Positions 1 to 9,370 of a stretch of 64,000 nucleotides of DNA are shown here, in pieces (within the stretch, counting starts at the first letter, position 1; each line of letters starts with the position of its first letter). The notes below the pieces were generated by a model, which worked only from the letters and a program-made list of their open reading frames with translations, was not told the origin of the DNA and did no database searches. Made by a program: the position numbers and the translations under genes. The stretch comes from Curtobacterium pusillum (GTDB lineage Bacteria > Actinomycetota > Actinomycetes > Actinomycetales > Microbacteriaceae). The DNA is taken from contig CP018783.1 in NCBI GenBank assembly GCA_002025645.1, positions 2,666,001 to 2,730,000 on the forward strand, read 5' to 3'.

Positions 1-75
1 CCCGTCGGCAGCACCGAGCGCGCCGAGGACGGCCGCGGCGCGCTCGATGCTCTGGTTCGGAGGGGTGGTGGCCAT
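1..75 (-). CDS. IclR-family transcriptional regulator, N-terminal fragment
   Basis: Only the first 25 codons are inside the window; the gene runs off the left edge. The visible residues include NQSIERAAAVLGAL, the typical start of the IclR winged-helix domain (usually a Q-S-I/V-x-R-A-x-x-V-L pattern). The ATG lies 26 nt after the stop of the glycosidase on the same strand, so it is probably the last gene of the oxidoreductase-glycosidase-regulator operon. IclR proteins usually respond to a small aromatic, organic-acid or sugar-derived ligand. Family assignment rests on a short stretch, so confidence is moderate. Confidence 0.7.
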   Translation of the reverse strand, partial: MATTPPNQSIERAAAVLGALGAADG

Positions 76-101
76 CCGCCCATTCTGTCCCGTGGAGTCG
101 A

Positions 102-1511
102 TCAGGACACCGTGACACCGCTGACGAACGTGTTCGTCCGCACCTGTGCCGCGGTGAGGGGCGCACCGCTGAGCACGACGTCCTCGAAGGCGACGCCCGA
201 GATCCCGTGCGTGGCGTCCCACCCGGACAGCGTCACCGGGTCGGCCGTGACGTCGGTGAAGTCCCGGATCGTGATGCCCGTGATCCGGCCGCGCTCGTCG
301 CGGTACCCGGTGTCGTTCGAGTACTGCCCCTTGAGGACCTGCAGCACGATGGCCTGCTTGCCGACCGGCTGCGACTCCACGTGGAAGCCGTCCACGGTGA
401 CGTCCGAGACCGTCGCCCAGTCCTGCACGTCGAACTTCAGGGCGACCTCCTTCGCGCGGAGCACGTACGACTGCGTGATGGAGATGTCGGTGAACACCTC
501 GGTCTCCATGGACGAGCCGAACCGGACGGGGTTGCCGCCGGTGACGTTCCAGAACGTGGTGTCGGTGGCGTGCAGGCCGCGGGTGTCCGGTTCGCCGTTC
601 GTGGCGGCGTCGAGGGCGTGCCAGCCGAAGCCGTCGTCGCCGCTCATCACGAAGTTGTGCTCGACGGTCATGTCCTGGACGCCGTCGGTGTCGATGCCGT
701 CGTTGTTGATGAGCGTGCCCATCAGGTTCAGCCAGGAGACGTGGATCCCCGACGAGCGGATGTACAGCGTCTGCCACCACTGGGCGTTGCGGACCCCGAT
801 GCCGGACACCGTGATGTCCGAGCTGTCGTGGAACCGGATCGCCATCGTCTTGTCGGTCCGCGACGTGTCCGCTCCGGCGTCGAGGATCCCGCGCCCGAGC
901 ACCTGCACGCCCGTGACGCCGTCGCCGTCGATGCGGCCGTGCACGAGGGCGCCCGGCGCCAGGTAGACGGTCTGCCCCGACTCCGGCCGGATCACGCCGG
1001 CGTCGTGCTCACCGGGGCCGAAGTACAGTACGTCCGGGTCGGAGGCCGACGGCACCGCGGTCTCGGCCGGCGTGACGAAGAGGAACAGGGCGCGGACGCC
1101 GGGGGTCTCGATGACGAGCGGGTGCGCGTCGCGGATCGTGAACGTCACGGTGTCACCGGAGCGGGTCGTGGCGATCGCGAGGGTCCGTGGGGTGACGACC
1201 GGGGTGGCAGAGGCGGCGAGCCCGGGCATCGTGACGCTGACGGTCGCGGTGCCCGTCCCCTTGGCGAACATCGCGACGTCGTGCGAGGTGCCGCTGACCG
1301 ACTCGGCCTTGACCGGCACGGCGGTGCCGTTGACCGACACGGTGTGCGCGGTGGCGGTCGGGGACGTCGGGTTGCCCGGGTTCGCCTGGATCGCTGCGGT
1401 GCCGACGGTCGGACCGGAGGCGCTCGTCGCGGCGGCGGCCGGGGCGACCGTTCCGAGGGTGGTGAGTGACAACGCGACGGCTGTCGCGATCGTCAGTGTG
1501 CGCAGGCGCAT
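102..1511 (-). CDS. secreted right-handed beta-helix glycosidase (GH28/GH49-like)
   Basis: This 469-residue protein has a signal peptide (MRLRT, a hydrophobic stretch, then APAAAA near residue 27). An N-terminal beta-sandwich-like region (about 30-150) is followed by a parallel beta-helix region (about 160-469). Acidic motifs sit where GH28/GH49 enzymes keep their catalytic aspartates: NNDGID at 269-274 and GDD at 291-293. The GHG motif of classical polygalacturonases is absent, so the substrate is uncertain; a plant cell-wall or other glucan is likely. The start is fixed by AAAGGAG 6 nt upstream of ATG. It lies 47 nt downstream of the FAD oxidoreductase and is probably co-transcribed with it. 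Confidence 0.8.
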   Translation of the reverse strand: MRLRTLTIATAVALSLTTLGTVAPAAAATSASGPTVGTAAIQANPGNPTSPTATAHTVSVNGTAVPVKAESVSGTSHDVAMFAKGTGTATVSVTMPGLAASATPVVTPRTLAIATTRSGDTVTFTIRDAHPLVIETPGVRALFLFVTPAETAVPSASDPDVLYFGPGEHDAGVIRPESGQTVYLAPGALVHGRIDGDGVTGVQVLGRGILDAGADTSRTDKTMAIRFHDSSDITVSGIGVRNAQWWQTLYIRSSGIHVSWLNLMGTLINNDGIDTDGVQDMTVEHNFVMSGDDGFGWHALDAATNGEPDTRGLHATDTTFWNVTGGNPVRFGSSMETEVFTDISITQSYVLRAKEVALKFDVQDWATVSDVTVDGFHVESQPVGKQAIVLQVLKGQYSNDTGYRDERGRITGITIRDFTDVTADPVTLSGWDATHGISGVAFEDVVLSGAPLTAAQVRTNTFVSGVTVS

Positions 1512-1558
1512 GGCGATCTCCTTTGATCGGTGGTGGTGCTGCGGGTGGTGCGGGTGGG

Positions 1559-3802
1559 TCAGTAGACCTTCACGGCGCTCGCCGACACGAAGGGCGAACC
1601 GTTCGTGGCGGTGACGACGACGCGCAGCGACGTGGTGCGCGTCGGTGCGACGTCGTGCACGCGGTGCCGGTGCCGGTTGTCGGTGACGGTCGCGAGTTCC
1701 TGCCACGATCCGTCCACGCACGCCTCGACCCGGTAGTCCCTGGCGAGCGTCGGGACGGCGTCCCACGGCGTCCGGTGGTGGTGCAGGTTGATGAGGTCGG
1801 CGTCGACGTCGTCGTTCCAGACGATGCGGACCTCGCGGACGTCGACGGGCTCCGCCCAGTCGAGCGTGAGCGTGGCTGCGCCGTCGCCGGGTTCCGACGA
1901 CCACAGGTGCGGCCCGCCGAAGGGGCGCTGGTGGCCGTCGGCGATCCGGGAGGCACGCCACGCGTCCGATGCGCCGGCTGCGGTGAACGCGAAGGAGCGT
2001 CCGCGCAGGGCCCGCGCTTCCCAGTCGGTGACGGGCTGGTCGGCCTCCTCGGGGATGTGGTCGTCGAACTGGTCGTCCTCGGCCGACCGGGCCCGGAGCG
2101 TCAGGACGCCGTACGGGTGCCCGTCGGTCAGGGGCAGGCTGACCCCGAGTGCCCGACGGACGACGACGACGGCGTTGCACGGTTCGTCCGGACGGAACCC
2201 GAGGTCGACCACCGCCTCGCCGACTCCGGCACCGACGGTCGCGGTGTGGGTCGACACGTGCTCGATGGGTGCGTAGTTCTGCGGCTTCCCGGTGGTCCAG
2301 AGCTCGATCGTGAGCTCGGTGGCGGCATCGGCGACGGTGCGCAGCGCGAACGACCCGAGTGCGGGGTCGGCGGGCAGGACGACCGCGACGTCGCGGTCGA
2401 GCGCGAAGGTGTCGTCGGTCGTCCACGGCGTGGTGTCGAGCGCGGTGAGTTCGCTGCTCGCGCTGATCCGGGCGCGCTGGGCGAGGTCGGCGCCGTCGAC
2501 CGCCCGGACCCCGATGAGCGGTGCGTCCTCGCGGAGCAGGGTCTGCTGCAGCATCGCGATGTGCTCCGTGCCGAGTTCCCGCGGGCTCATCCCGTGCCGG
2601 GCTGCGAGGTGTGCCGCAGTCCCCGCCGCCTGCCCCTGCGTGGAGCAGGTGGCCATCACGCGGGTGGAGCCGAAGGCGACGTGCGACGCGGAGATGTTCC
2701 GGCCGGCGAAGAGCAGGTTCGCCACGTCGGCCGAGTAGAGCGAGCGGAACGGGATGTCGTACGTGCCGTCGGTGTACCGCTGCTGGGCACCGGCGGTCTC
2801 GGCGTAGACGCCCTGGACCGGGTGCAGGTCGATCGACCAGCCACCGAACGCGACCGTGTCCGGGAACGTCCGCTGCGACAGCAGGTCGTGCTGCGTGAGG
2901 GTGTGGTCGCCCACGAACCGGCGGTACTCCCGCTTGCCGGGGATCGCGCCGACCCAGTCGAGGGTGAGCGAGTCGGCGTCGAACGAGCCGGAGTTCTTGA
3001 TGTGGTCCCAGATGCCGTAGACGACACCCCAGAGCTCGTCGCGGATGCGTTCGTTGTCGGTGACGGTGTCGAGCTCGCCGCCCCACTCGATCCACCAGTA
3101 GTTGCAGCCGTTGTCGCCGGTCTTGATCGCCCGGTTCGCCAGGATCGGTGTCTTCGCCAGATCGACGGCGATCGACGGCGGCACGAACTTCTCGGGGCGG
3201 CCGGTGTCGTGGGTGGAGAAGAAGATCGAGCTGCCGAGCAGTTCGTCGTCGGCCCGTTCCGGCGCCCACTCCTCCCCGTACTCGTCGCGCCCTTCGCGAC
3301 CGATCCGGTACGACGCTCCGGCGAGGGCCCCGACGAGTCCGTCGCCCGTGCAGTCGAGGAACACCGGGGCCGTGAACGTCGTCTCGATCTCGGAACCCAT
3401 CGTCCAGCCGGTGACGGAGGTGATCCGCCTCGCACCGTCGTCGTCGGCGGTCGTCACGGTCCGCACGTCGGTGTTGAGGTGCAGGTGCACGTTCGGCTCG
3501 GCGCGCACGAGGTCGAGCACCACCTGGTCCCAGTAGATCGCGTTGCCCTGCGGGTTCCGGTACTGGTTCTCGAGGAACAGCTCGCCCATGATCCCGGTCT
3601 CTCGGGCGAACCGCTGCGTGCCGTGGGCGGTGGCGCCGACCACCCACACGCGGATCTCGCTCGAGGAGTTGCCGCCGAGGACCGGGCGGTTGGTGACGAG
3701 GGCGACGCTGGAGCCGAGTCGGGCGGCGGCGACGGCGGCGCTCACACCGGCGAGGCCACCCCCGACGACCACGACGTCGTGGTGCTGTTCACGGGACTGC
3801 AT
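1559..3802 (-). CDS. FAD-dependent oxidoreductase with C-terminal discoidin-like domain
   Basis: This 747-residue protein opens with a Rossmann dinucleotide-binding motif (VVVVGGGLAGVSAA, residues about 10-24) and continues as an FAD_oxidored (PF12831)-type protein, a family often linked to carbohydrate breakdown. Residues beyond about 600 look like a beta-sandwich F5/8-type binding domain, usual in proteins that touch polysaccharide. No signal peptide is seen, so it probably acts in the cytoplasm. It is the first gene of a minus-strand operon with the beta-helix glycosidase and the IclR regulator, and is divergent from the MHS transporter. Oxidation of a sugar or sugar-derived alcohol is an inference from context. 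Confidence 0.8.
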   Translation of the reverse strand: MQSREQHHDVVVVGGGLAGVSAAVAAARLGSSVALVTNRPVLGGNSSSEIRVWVVGATAHGTQRFARETGIMGELFLENQYRNPQGNAIYWDQVVLDLVRAEPNVHLHLNTDVRTVTTADDDGARRITSVTGWTMGSEIETTFTAPVFLDCTGDGLVGALAGASYRIGREGRDEYGEEWAPERADDELLGSSIFFSTHDTGRPEKFVPPSIAVDLAKTPILANRAIKTGDNGCNYWWIEWGGELDTVTDNERIRDELWGVVYGIWDHIKNSGSFDADSLTLDWVGAIPGKREYRRFVGDHTLTQHDLLSQRTFPDTVAFGGWSIDLHPVQGVYAETAGAQQRYTDGTYDIPFRSLYSADVANLLFAGRNISASHVAFGSTRVMATCSTQGQAAGTAAHLAARHGMSPRELGTEHIAMLQQTLLREDAPLIGVRAVDGADLAQRARISASSELTALDTTPWTTDDTFALDRDVAVVLPADPALGSFALRTVADAATELTIELWTTGKPQNYAPIEHVSTHTATVGAGVGEAVVDLGFRPDEPCNAVVVVRRALGVSLPLTDGHPYGVLTLRARSAEDDQFDDHIPEEADQPVTDWEARALRGRSFAFTAAGASDAWRASRIADGHQRPFGGPHLWSSEPGDGAATLTLDWAEPVDVREVRIVWNDDVDADLINLHHHRTPWDAVPTLARDYRVEACVDGSWQELATVTDNRHRHRVHDVAPTRTTSLRVVVTATNGSPFVSASAVKVY

Positions 3803-3812
3803 GGCGGCGACG

Positions 3813-3852
3813 GTATCACTTGCTGGCGATACTTTCCCACTGTGTGGCAAAG
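3813..3852. promoter_or_regulatory. two palindromes in divergent promoter region
   Basis: Between the divergent oxidoreductase and MHS transporter lie GTATC-N10-GATAC (3813-3832) and, touching it, an imperfect palindrome with arms CTTTCCCA and TGGCAAAG around a 5-nt centre (3832-3852). Both are good candidates for the operator of the IclR regulator at the end of the operon. Binding is not shown by the sequence. Confidence 0.45.
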
Positions 3853-3910
3853 TGTGCCCGACGAGTGCTATCGTCAACGAACTCTCGACAACGAAGTGTG
3901 AGGTCAACCC

Positions 3911-5260
3911 ATGAGCGACGGAACCCGAACGCGCACGAGCGCCGACGCCGCCACCAGCCCCGACGTCCGGGCGGCACTGGGCGACGACGCCCGCCGCCAG
4001 AGCATGCGGAAGGTCATCGTCGCCGCGGGCGTCGGGCACTTCGTCGAGTGGTTCGACTTCGGCCTCTACGGCACCCTGGCGACGGTCATCTCGCTGTACT
4101 TCTTCAAGCAGGGCGACCCCCAGGTGGCACTGCTCTCCGCCTTCGCGGTGTTCGGCGCCGGCTTCGTGATGCGCCCGCTCGGCGGCCTGTTCTGGGGTTC
4201 GCTCGGCGACCGCGTCGGCCGGAAGACCACGCTCGCGACGGTCATCCTCATCACCAGCGGCGCGACCGCGGTGATGGGCATCCTGCCGACCTACCAGAGC
4301 GTCGGACTGCTCGCGCCGATCCTGCTCGTCGTGGTCCGCCTGGTGCAGGGCTTCGCGGCCGGCGGCGAGGGGGCCGGGGCGACGACGCTCCTCGCCGAGT
4401 TCGCGCCGTCCAACCGACGTGGCTTCGTGACGAGCTTCATCGACGTCTTCGGGTTCGCGGCCTTCATCGTCGGTGGCGGCCTGGTGTTCCTCTTCACGGC
4501 GATCGCCGGCGACGGGGCCCTCGAGTCGTGGGGCTGGCGGGTCCTGTTCCTCATCGCCCTGCCGCTCGGCCTCGTCGGGCTCTACCTCCGCTCGAAGCTC
4601 GAGGACACCCCGGAGTTCCGCGCCCTCAAGGCCAAGGGTGAGCTCGCGAAGAACCCGCTGCGTCGCTCGCTCCGGACGGGGTGGAAGGCGCTGCTGTTCT
4701 GCGTCGGCTTCGTCGTCCTCAAGGCCGTCGGTCACTGGATCCTGCAGACGTTCATGCCCTCCTACCTGCAGGCCGACCTCGGGTACTCGCCGTTGGTCTC
4801 GTACGGCGTCGTCGTCATCGGCTTCATCGTGATCGCCGGCCTCGTGCCGTTCTTCGGTCTGCTGTCGGACAAGATCGGCCGGAAGCCCGTGATGCTCGCG
4901 GGCTGTGGCGGCTTCCTCGTGCTCACCTACCCGACGCTCATGCTCATGAACGCCGGCAACTTCTGGGCCGCTGCCGGGGCGATGGTCCTGCTCGGCCTGT
5001 TCATGGCGGCGTTCGACGGTGCCGTGAGCGCTGCGATGGCGGAGCTGTTCCCCACGGCGATCCGCTACGGCTCGATGGGCATCGCGTACAACGTCAGCGT
5101 CGCCCTCTTCGGCGGCATCACGCCCTACTTCGCGACCTGGCTCATCACCGCGACGGGCAACACCTTCGCCCCCGCGTTCTACGTGATGGCGGCGGCTGCG
5201 ATCACCGGCGTGACCGTCCTGCGGGCGCGCGAGACGAACAAGGCGAAGCTCGCGTCGTAG
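3911..5260 (+). CDS. MHS-family MFS transporter (metabolite:H+ symporter)
   Basis: This is a 449-residue membrane protein with about 12 hydrophobic helices. It carries the metabolite:H+ symporter hallmarks: GHFVEWFDFGLYG near residue 40, the loop motif GDRVGRKTT near 105, and GGEGAGA near 150. Relatives move organic acids, osmolytes or aromatic acids into the cell. It is divergent from the oxidoreductase-glycosidase operon, which suggests uptake of an acid produced from the same carbohydrate. The Shine-Dalgarno sequence is weak (GAGG about 8 nt before ATG). A perfect palindrome just downstream may terminate it. The substrate is unknown. Confidence 0.85.
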   Translation: MSDGTRTRTSADAATSPDVRAALGDDARRQSMRKVIVAAGVGHFVEWFDFGLYGTLATVISLYFFKQGDPQVALLSAFAVFGAGFVMRPLGGLFWGSLGDRVGRKTTLATVILITSGATAVMGILPTYQSVGLLAPILLVVVRLVQGFAAGGEGAGATTLLAEFAPSNRRGFVTSFIDVFGFAAFIVGGGLVFLFTAIAGDGALESWGWRVLFLIALPLGLVGLYLRSKLEDTPEFRALKAKGELAKNPLRRSLRTGWKALLFCVGFVVLKAVGHWILQTFMPSYLQADLGYSPLVSYGVVVIGFIVIAGLVPFFGLLSDKIGRKPVMLAGCGGFLVLTYPTLMLMNAGNFWAAAGAMVLLGLFMAAFDGAVSAAMAELFPTAIRYGSMGIAYNVSVALFGGITPYFATWLITATGNTFAPAFYVMAAAAITGVTVLRARETNKAKLAS

Positions 5261-5274
5261 ACGCGACCGGATGG

Positions 5275-5318
5275 CGGACTGGAGGCGCGGTGCCAGCTGG
5301 CACCGCGCCTCCAGTCCG
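5275..5318. repeat. REPIN-like palindrome, copy 1
   Basis: This is a perfect 44-bp palindrome, each arm reading CGGACTGGAGGCGCGGTGCCAG inward. It lies just after the MHS transporter and could act as its terminator, although no T-tract follows. Three close relatives occur at 16721, 47553 and 60878 in this window. Confidence 0.85.
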
Positions 5319-5417
5319 TCCGTGGTGCCGCTCACAGCGTGAGCGGACCAGCGGAATCGCGGCGACCTTCCAGGGCCGTTCCATGTCCACCCCGCGCGTG
5401 GCAGTTATGGTTTCCGG

Positions 5418-6926
5418 GTGAGCAACGACCCTGAGCAGACGACCGGCAACGGCCGCCGCGGCTTCACGCCGCCTCGCCACGGCCGCCAGAAGCGGCGCGG
5501 AGGCGTCATCCTGCCCGCCGTCGCCGGCGTGCTCACCATGGGCCTCCTGCTGAGCGGCGGCTACGCGGCGTACGCCTACGGGCGGCTCTCCACCGGCATC
5601 ACGAAGATCGACGCGATCGCCGGCAACAAGTCCGACAAGGACGACGTCGACGGGCAGGCGCAGAACATCCTGCTGGTCGGCGACGACCACCGCCCGGACA
5701 ACGCGACGCCCGAGCAGATGGCGGAGCTCAGCACCCAGTCCGACGGCGGTGCGACGAACACCGACACGATGATCGTCCTGCACATCAACGCCGACGGCAC
5801 CCAGGCGACGATGATCTCGTTCCCCCGCGACTCGTACGTCGACATCCCCGGGGTCGGCAAGGGCAAGCTCAACAGCGCCTTCTACTACGGCACCCTCAAC
5901 GGCGGGGGCGACACCGGCGGCGCGAAGCTCCTCATCCAGACGATCCAGAACCTCAGTGGGCTGTCGATCGACCACTACGTGCGGGTCTCGCTGCTCGGGT
6001 TCTACCAGGTGGTCAAGGAGCTCGGCCCGGTCGAGGTCTGCCTGAACCAGGCCACGAAGGACCGCTACTCCGGCGTGGACCTGCCCGCCGGCAAGTCGAC
6101 CCTCGACGCGAAGCAAGCGCTGTCGTTCGTCCGTCAGCGGCACGGTCTGCCGAACGGCGACCTCGACCGGAACGTCCGCCAGCAGTACTTCCTGTCGCAG
6201 GAGGCCCGCAAGGTCCTCTCCGCCGGCACCCTGCTCAACCCGGTGAAGATGGGCAACATCCTCGGTGCCGTGGGCGGGTCGATCCAGACGGACACCGACC
6301 TGGTGAACCTCGCCACGCAGATGCGGAACCTGCGACCGGGCAACATCCAGTCGGCCACCATCCCGACGCTCGGCACGCCGACCATCACCGTGAACGGCTC
6401 GGCGTTGTCCATCGTCGAGGTCGACACCGTCGGGCTCCCCGCCTTCGTGCAGAGCCTGGTCGGCGAGCCCGAGGAGTACACCAAGGCGACGGCCGCGCAG
6501 CCCGCCGCCACCACGGTCACGGTCCTGAACGGCAGCGGCGTCACCGGTGCGGCGGCCGCGGCGGGGACCAACCTCACCGCTCGTGGCTTCCAGGTCGGTG
6601 CCCCGGGGTCGTCCGACACCACGAAGACCACGCAGATCCAGTACCCGGCCGGCCAGGAGTCGCAGGCCAAGGCACTCGCCGCCGTCGTGCCGGGTGCCGT
6701 GCCGGTCCGGACCACCTCGGTGACGGGTGTCACGCTCGTGCTCGGATCGGACGGCAAGACCGTCGCGGCGCCGGCGGCTCCCGGCGGTGCGGCGTCGCAG
6801 CCGGCCTCGGGGGAGTCCGCGGGGTCAGGGTCGGCGTCGAAGCCGTCGAAGTCCGCCTCGTCCGAGCCGAAGCCCTCGTCGACCGACGTGAAGAGCTACG
6901 GCAAGGAAGGCGTCTGCATCAACTGA
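5418..6926 (+). CDS. LytR-CpsA-Psr (LCP) family protein with LytR_C domain
   Basis: This 502-residue protein has a basic cytoplasmic N-terminus and one transmembrane helix (about residues 33-55). The LCP domain spans about 80-330, with the phosphate-binding motifs SFPRDSYVDIPG and a late SFVRQRHG...DLDRNVRQQ stretch. A LytR_C domain (about 365-450) begins near VTVLNGSGVTGAA, and a Ser/Lys-rich tail follows. LCP proteins move undecaprenyl-linked glycopolymers onto peptidoglycan outside the membrane; in actinobacteria they attach teichoic-acid-like or arabinogalactan polymers. The GTG start has TATGGT 6 nt before it, suggesting a leaderless transcript. Confidence 0.9.
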   Translation: MSNDPEQTTGNGRRGFTPPRHGRQKRRGGVILPAVAGVLTMGLLLSGGYAAYAYGRLSTGITKIDAIAGNKSDKDDVDGQAQNILLVGDDHRPDNATPEQMAELSTQSDGGATNTDTMIVLHINADGTQATMISFPRDSYVDIPGVGKGKLNSAFYYGTLNGGGDTGGAKLLIQTIQNLSGLSIDHYVRVSLLGFYQVVKELGPVEVCLNQATKDRYSGVDLPAGKSTLDAKQALSFVRQRHGLPNGDLDRNVRQQYFLSQEARKVLSAGTLLNPVKMGNILGAVGGSIQTDTDLVNLATQMRNLRPGNIQSATIPTLGTPTITVNGSALSIVEVDTVGLPAFVQSLVGEPEEYTKATAAQPAATTVTVLNGSGVTGAAAAAGTNLTARGFQVGAPGSSDTTKTTQIQYPAGQESQAKALAAVVPGAVPVRTTSVTGVTLVLGSDGKTVAAPAAPGGAASQPASGESAGSGSASKPSKSASSEPKPSSTDVKSYGKEGVCIN

Positions 6927-6988
6927 CCGGATCCTCGCCCTGCGGCGGGTCACGGCCACCGGGGCGTCGACCTCGGTACGTTCGAGGG

Positions 6989-7771
6989 GTGAGCAACGCA
7001 GCGCGTCCGATCACCCTGATGACCTACAACGTCAAGAACCCGGATCCCGCGCACGACTGGCCGGCCCGGCTCCCCGTACTCCTCGACGTGATCCGCCGGC
7101 ACGACCCCGACCTCGTGTGCGTGCAGGAGGCCTTCGCCCACCAGATGGACGACCTCCGCGCGGGGCTGCCGGACCACGGCGACGTCGGACAGGGCCGCGA
7201 GGGCGACACCGCGGGTGAGCACGCCGCGGTGTTCTTCCGGCGCAGTCGGCTCCGCCCGGTCGACGACGGGACGTTCTGGCTGTCGGACACCCCCGACGAG
7301 CCCGTCTCGAACACGTGGGGGAGCCTGTTCCCCCGGGTCGCGAACCACGCACGGTTCCTCGACGCCGAGGGTGACGCGTTCACCCTGCTGACCACGCACC
7401 TCGACCACGAGGTCGGTCCGCACGGCGACGAGGTCCGGGCGAAGAGCGCCGCACTGATCGTCGAGCGCCTCAGCACCACGGACGGACCGGTCGTCGTCGC
7501 GGGGGACTGCAACGAGCCGGCCGGTGCGGGCTCGGCGTCGACGGTGTTCGCGGACGCGGGCTACCAGGACGCGTGGGTGCTCGGCGGCGACCCGGACGAC
7601 CGGACCGCGACCTTCAACGACTGGGAGCCGCCCGTCGACTCGGGGGAGCGCATCGACTGGGTGCTGACGCGGGGGGTCACCGGTGTGGACCGTGTGGTGA
7701 TCGACCACGACGGACCGGAGACGTGGTTCGCGAGCGACCACTTCCCGGTCGTGGCGACGCTCCGGGTCTGA
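6989..7771 (+). CDS. endonuclease/exonuclease/phosphatase (EEP) family protein
   Basis: This 260-residue protein carries the EEP motifs in order: TYNVKN (about 12-17), CVQEAF (metal-binding Glu, about 47-52), GDCNEP (about 172-177), RIDWVL (about 223-228) and SDHFPV (about 250-255). EEP proteins are metal-dependent phosphodiesterases or phosphatases acting on nucleic acids, lipids or inositol phosphates. No signal peptide is seen, so it is probably cytoplasmic. The GTG start has TACGTT 6 nt upstream and no Shine-Dalgarno sequence, as expected for leaderless translation. The substrate cannot be read from the sequence. Confidence 0.85.
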   Translation: MSNAARPITLMTYNVKNPDPAHDWPARLPVLLDVIRRHDPDLVCVQEAFAHQMDDLRAGLPDHGDVGQGREGDTAGEHAAVFFRRSRLRPVDDGTFWLSDTPDEPVSNTWGSLFPRVANHARFLDAEGDAFTLLTTHLDHEVGPHGDEVRAKSAALIVERLSTTDGPVVVAGDCNEPAGAGSASTVFADAGYQDAWVLGGDPDDRTATFNDWEPPVDSGERIDWVLTRGVTGVDRVVIDHDGPETWFASDHFPVVATLRV

Positions 7772-7799
7772 GCGATCCCGCCGCTGTCGGCAGCCGGGT

Positions 7800-8528
7800 T
7801 CAGCAGGTGCGCTGGGCGTGCACCGGCATCGGTGAGCCGAGCACGGTGACCGTGGTGTCGTCCGTGAGCGCCGAGACGCCGTTCGTGCCCTCGGTGTCGG
7901 AGTCGTCCTCGGGCGCCCAGCCCTCCTGGAGCAGGAGCTGCCAGGCCTTCGCGTCGTCCGAGCCGAACGACATCCGGTCGGACCTCGGGGCGTCCGTGAT
8001 CGCGTCGTGGATGTCGTCACCGACCTGCACGCCGTCGGGCCCGGTGAGCTCGACGTCGTCGCCGAAGCGGGAGCGCACGTCCTCGCGCAGCACCCGGACC
8101 TCCACCGCGTTGCCGGCCTGCGCCGGGGTGGTGAGGGCGGCCACGCGGATCGCGCCGCCCCACGTGTAGGTGGTGCCGGACGGGAAGCACGCGCCGCCGT
8201 CGCCCTCGGCCGTCTGGGTGCGGGACGGGGTGCCGAGCAGACGGTTGAGCAGGCTCACGGTGGTGCGGGAGTCCCGCATCGAGGCCTCGACGACGGTCTT
8301 CTCGCCCCGGCGGAACACCAGCGACTCGGCGTCGAGCTCGATCGAGTCGACCCGCTTGAGCTTGGCGGTGGTGACGCGGGCGGCGTCCTGGTGCGTCGTG
8401 CCGTCCGTTGCGACCTCGGCCGCGGAGGCCGGTGCCGCGCCGACGCCGGACGTGCCGTCGACGACGAACGTACCGGCCGAGAAGGCCAGCACGGCGGCGC
8501 TCAACGCCAGCACGGTCCGGAAGGTCAC
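7800..8528 (-). CDS. secreted protein of unknown function
   Basis: I do not recognise this family. From the chosen GTG the protein has 242 residues. It begins with a signal-peptide-like segment (TFRTVLALSAAVLAFSAGTF) ending near PASAAEVA at about residue 38. The mature part is hydrophilic, rich in Asp/Thr, with two cysteines (one in GACFPSG, one at the very C-terminus). The GTG start is chosen because it places the signal peptide at the N-terminus; the reading frame stays open further upstream, but those residues look like non-coding sequence. It converges on the EEP gene, 28 nt away. Confidence 0.6.
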   Translation of the reverse strand: MTFRTVLALSAAVLAFSAGTFVVDGTSGVGAAPASAAEVATDGTTHQDAARVTTAKLKRVDSIELDAESLVFRRGEKTVVEASMRDSRTTVSLLNRLLGTPSRTQTAEGDGGACFPSGTTYTWGGAIRVAALTTPAQAGNAVEVRVLREDVRSRFGDDVELTGPDGVQVGDDIHDAITDAPRSDRMSFGSDDAKAWQLLLQEGWAPEDDSDTEGTNGVSALTDDTTVTVLGSPMPVHAQRTC

Positions 8529-8623
8529 CCCTCGACGGTACGACGTCGACCCCGACTGAACGACGGGTGTTACCGAATCGGAGCCGGGCAGTGACCGGAC
8601 CGTGACCTTTCGGAGGCGGTCGT

Positions 8624-8655
8624 CTTGTACTGGACAGGTCTTGTACATGTACCAT
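8624..8655 (+). promoter_or_regulatory. candidate GntR operator and promoter
   Basis: CTTGTAC occurs twice (8624-8630 and 8640-8646), and the second copy runs into the perfect palindrome GTACATGTAC (8643-8652). TACCAT (8650-8655), 7 nt before the GntR start codon, is a plausible -10 box. HutC-type GntR regulators bind GT/AC-ended palindromes of this kind, so autoregulation is likely. Confidence 0.5.
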
Positions 8656-8662
8656 CGACGCC

Positions 8663-9370
8663 ATGCCCGTCTCATCGAAGCGACGCCTCGTCGCCGACGC
8701 CCTCCGCGACGCGATCGCGACGGGCCGGTACGTCCCCGGAGAGCGCCTCCCCGGCGAGCACGACCTCGCGGAGCGCTACGCGGTCAGTCGCGGCACCGTG
8801 CGTGCGGCGCTCGCCGACCTCGCCGACGACGAGTACATCGCGACCCACGGCGGCATCGGTTCGGTGGTCACCTTCGACGGTGCTGCGCTCGACCCGCGCG
8901 CCGGTTGGGCACGCTCGATCGCGGGGAGCGGCACCGAGGTGCGCGCGTCGACCCTGCGGATCGAGCGGATCGTGGACGCCGAACTCGCGAGCCTCGTGGA
9001 CGCCGATCCCGCACTCGTCGCGGTGGACCGGGTGCGTTCGGTCGTGGACGGTCCGCACGTGTCCTACGAGCGGAGCCTCGTGCCGCGCATCGGCCGGCTG
9101 GACCGCGCCGTCGAGGACGGTCTCGTCGACGGCTCGCTGAGCGCCACCATCGAGGCCGCCGGACTCGTCCCGGCCCGCGCGGAGCAGTGGATCGACGTCC
9201 GGCCGCTGGACGACGCCGAGGCATCCGTGCTCGGCCGGGCGCCGGGGACGCCCTTCCTGCACAGCCGACGGGTCTCCCGAACGGCCGACGGTGCCTTCGT
9301 CGAGTCCGTCGACAGCCTGCTCGACCCCGAGCGCTTCCGTATCCACATGCGCTTCGGACAAGGACGATGA
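8663..9370 (+). CDS. GntR-family (HutC/UTRA) transcriptional regulator
   Basis: This 235-residue protein has an N-terminal winged helix (about 6-68, with PGERLPGEHDLAERYAVSRGTVRAAL read in two halves around the recognition helix) and a UTRA effector domain (about 85-230, ending in a SLLDPERFRIHMRF-type strand). UTRA regulators sense a small metabolite, often a sugar phosphate or nucleoside derivative. Its stop overlaps the ATG of the ADP-ribosylglycohydrolase by ATGA, so it heads the four-gene operon. The leaderless-type TACCAT box and palindrome upstream support self-regulation. In layout it matches E. coli YegW. Confidence 0.85.
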   Translation: MPVSSKRRLVADALRDAIATGRYVPGERLPGEHDLAERYAVSRGTVRAALADLADDEYIATHGGIGSVVTFDGAALDPRAGWARSIAGSGTEVRASTLRIERIVDAELASLVDADPALVAVDRVRSVVDGPHVSYERSLVPRIGRLDRAVEDGLVDGSLSATIEAAGLVPARAEQWIDVRPLDDAEASVLGRAPGTPFLHSRRVSRTADGAFVESVDSLLDPERFRIHMRFGQGR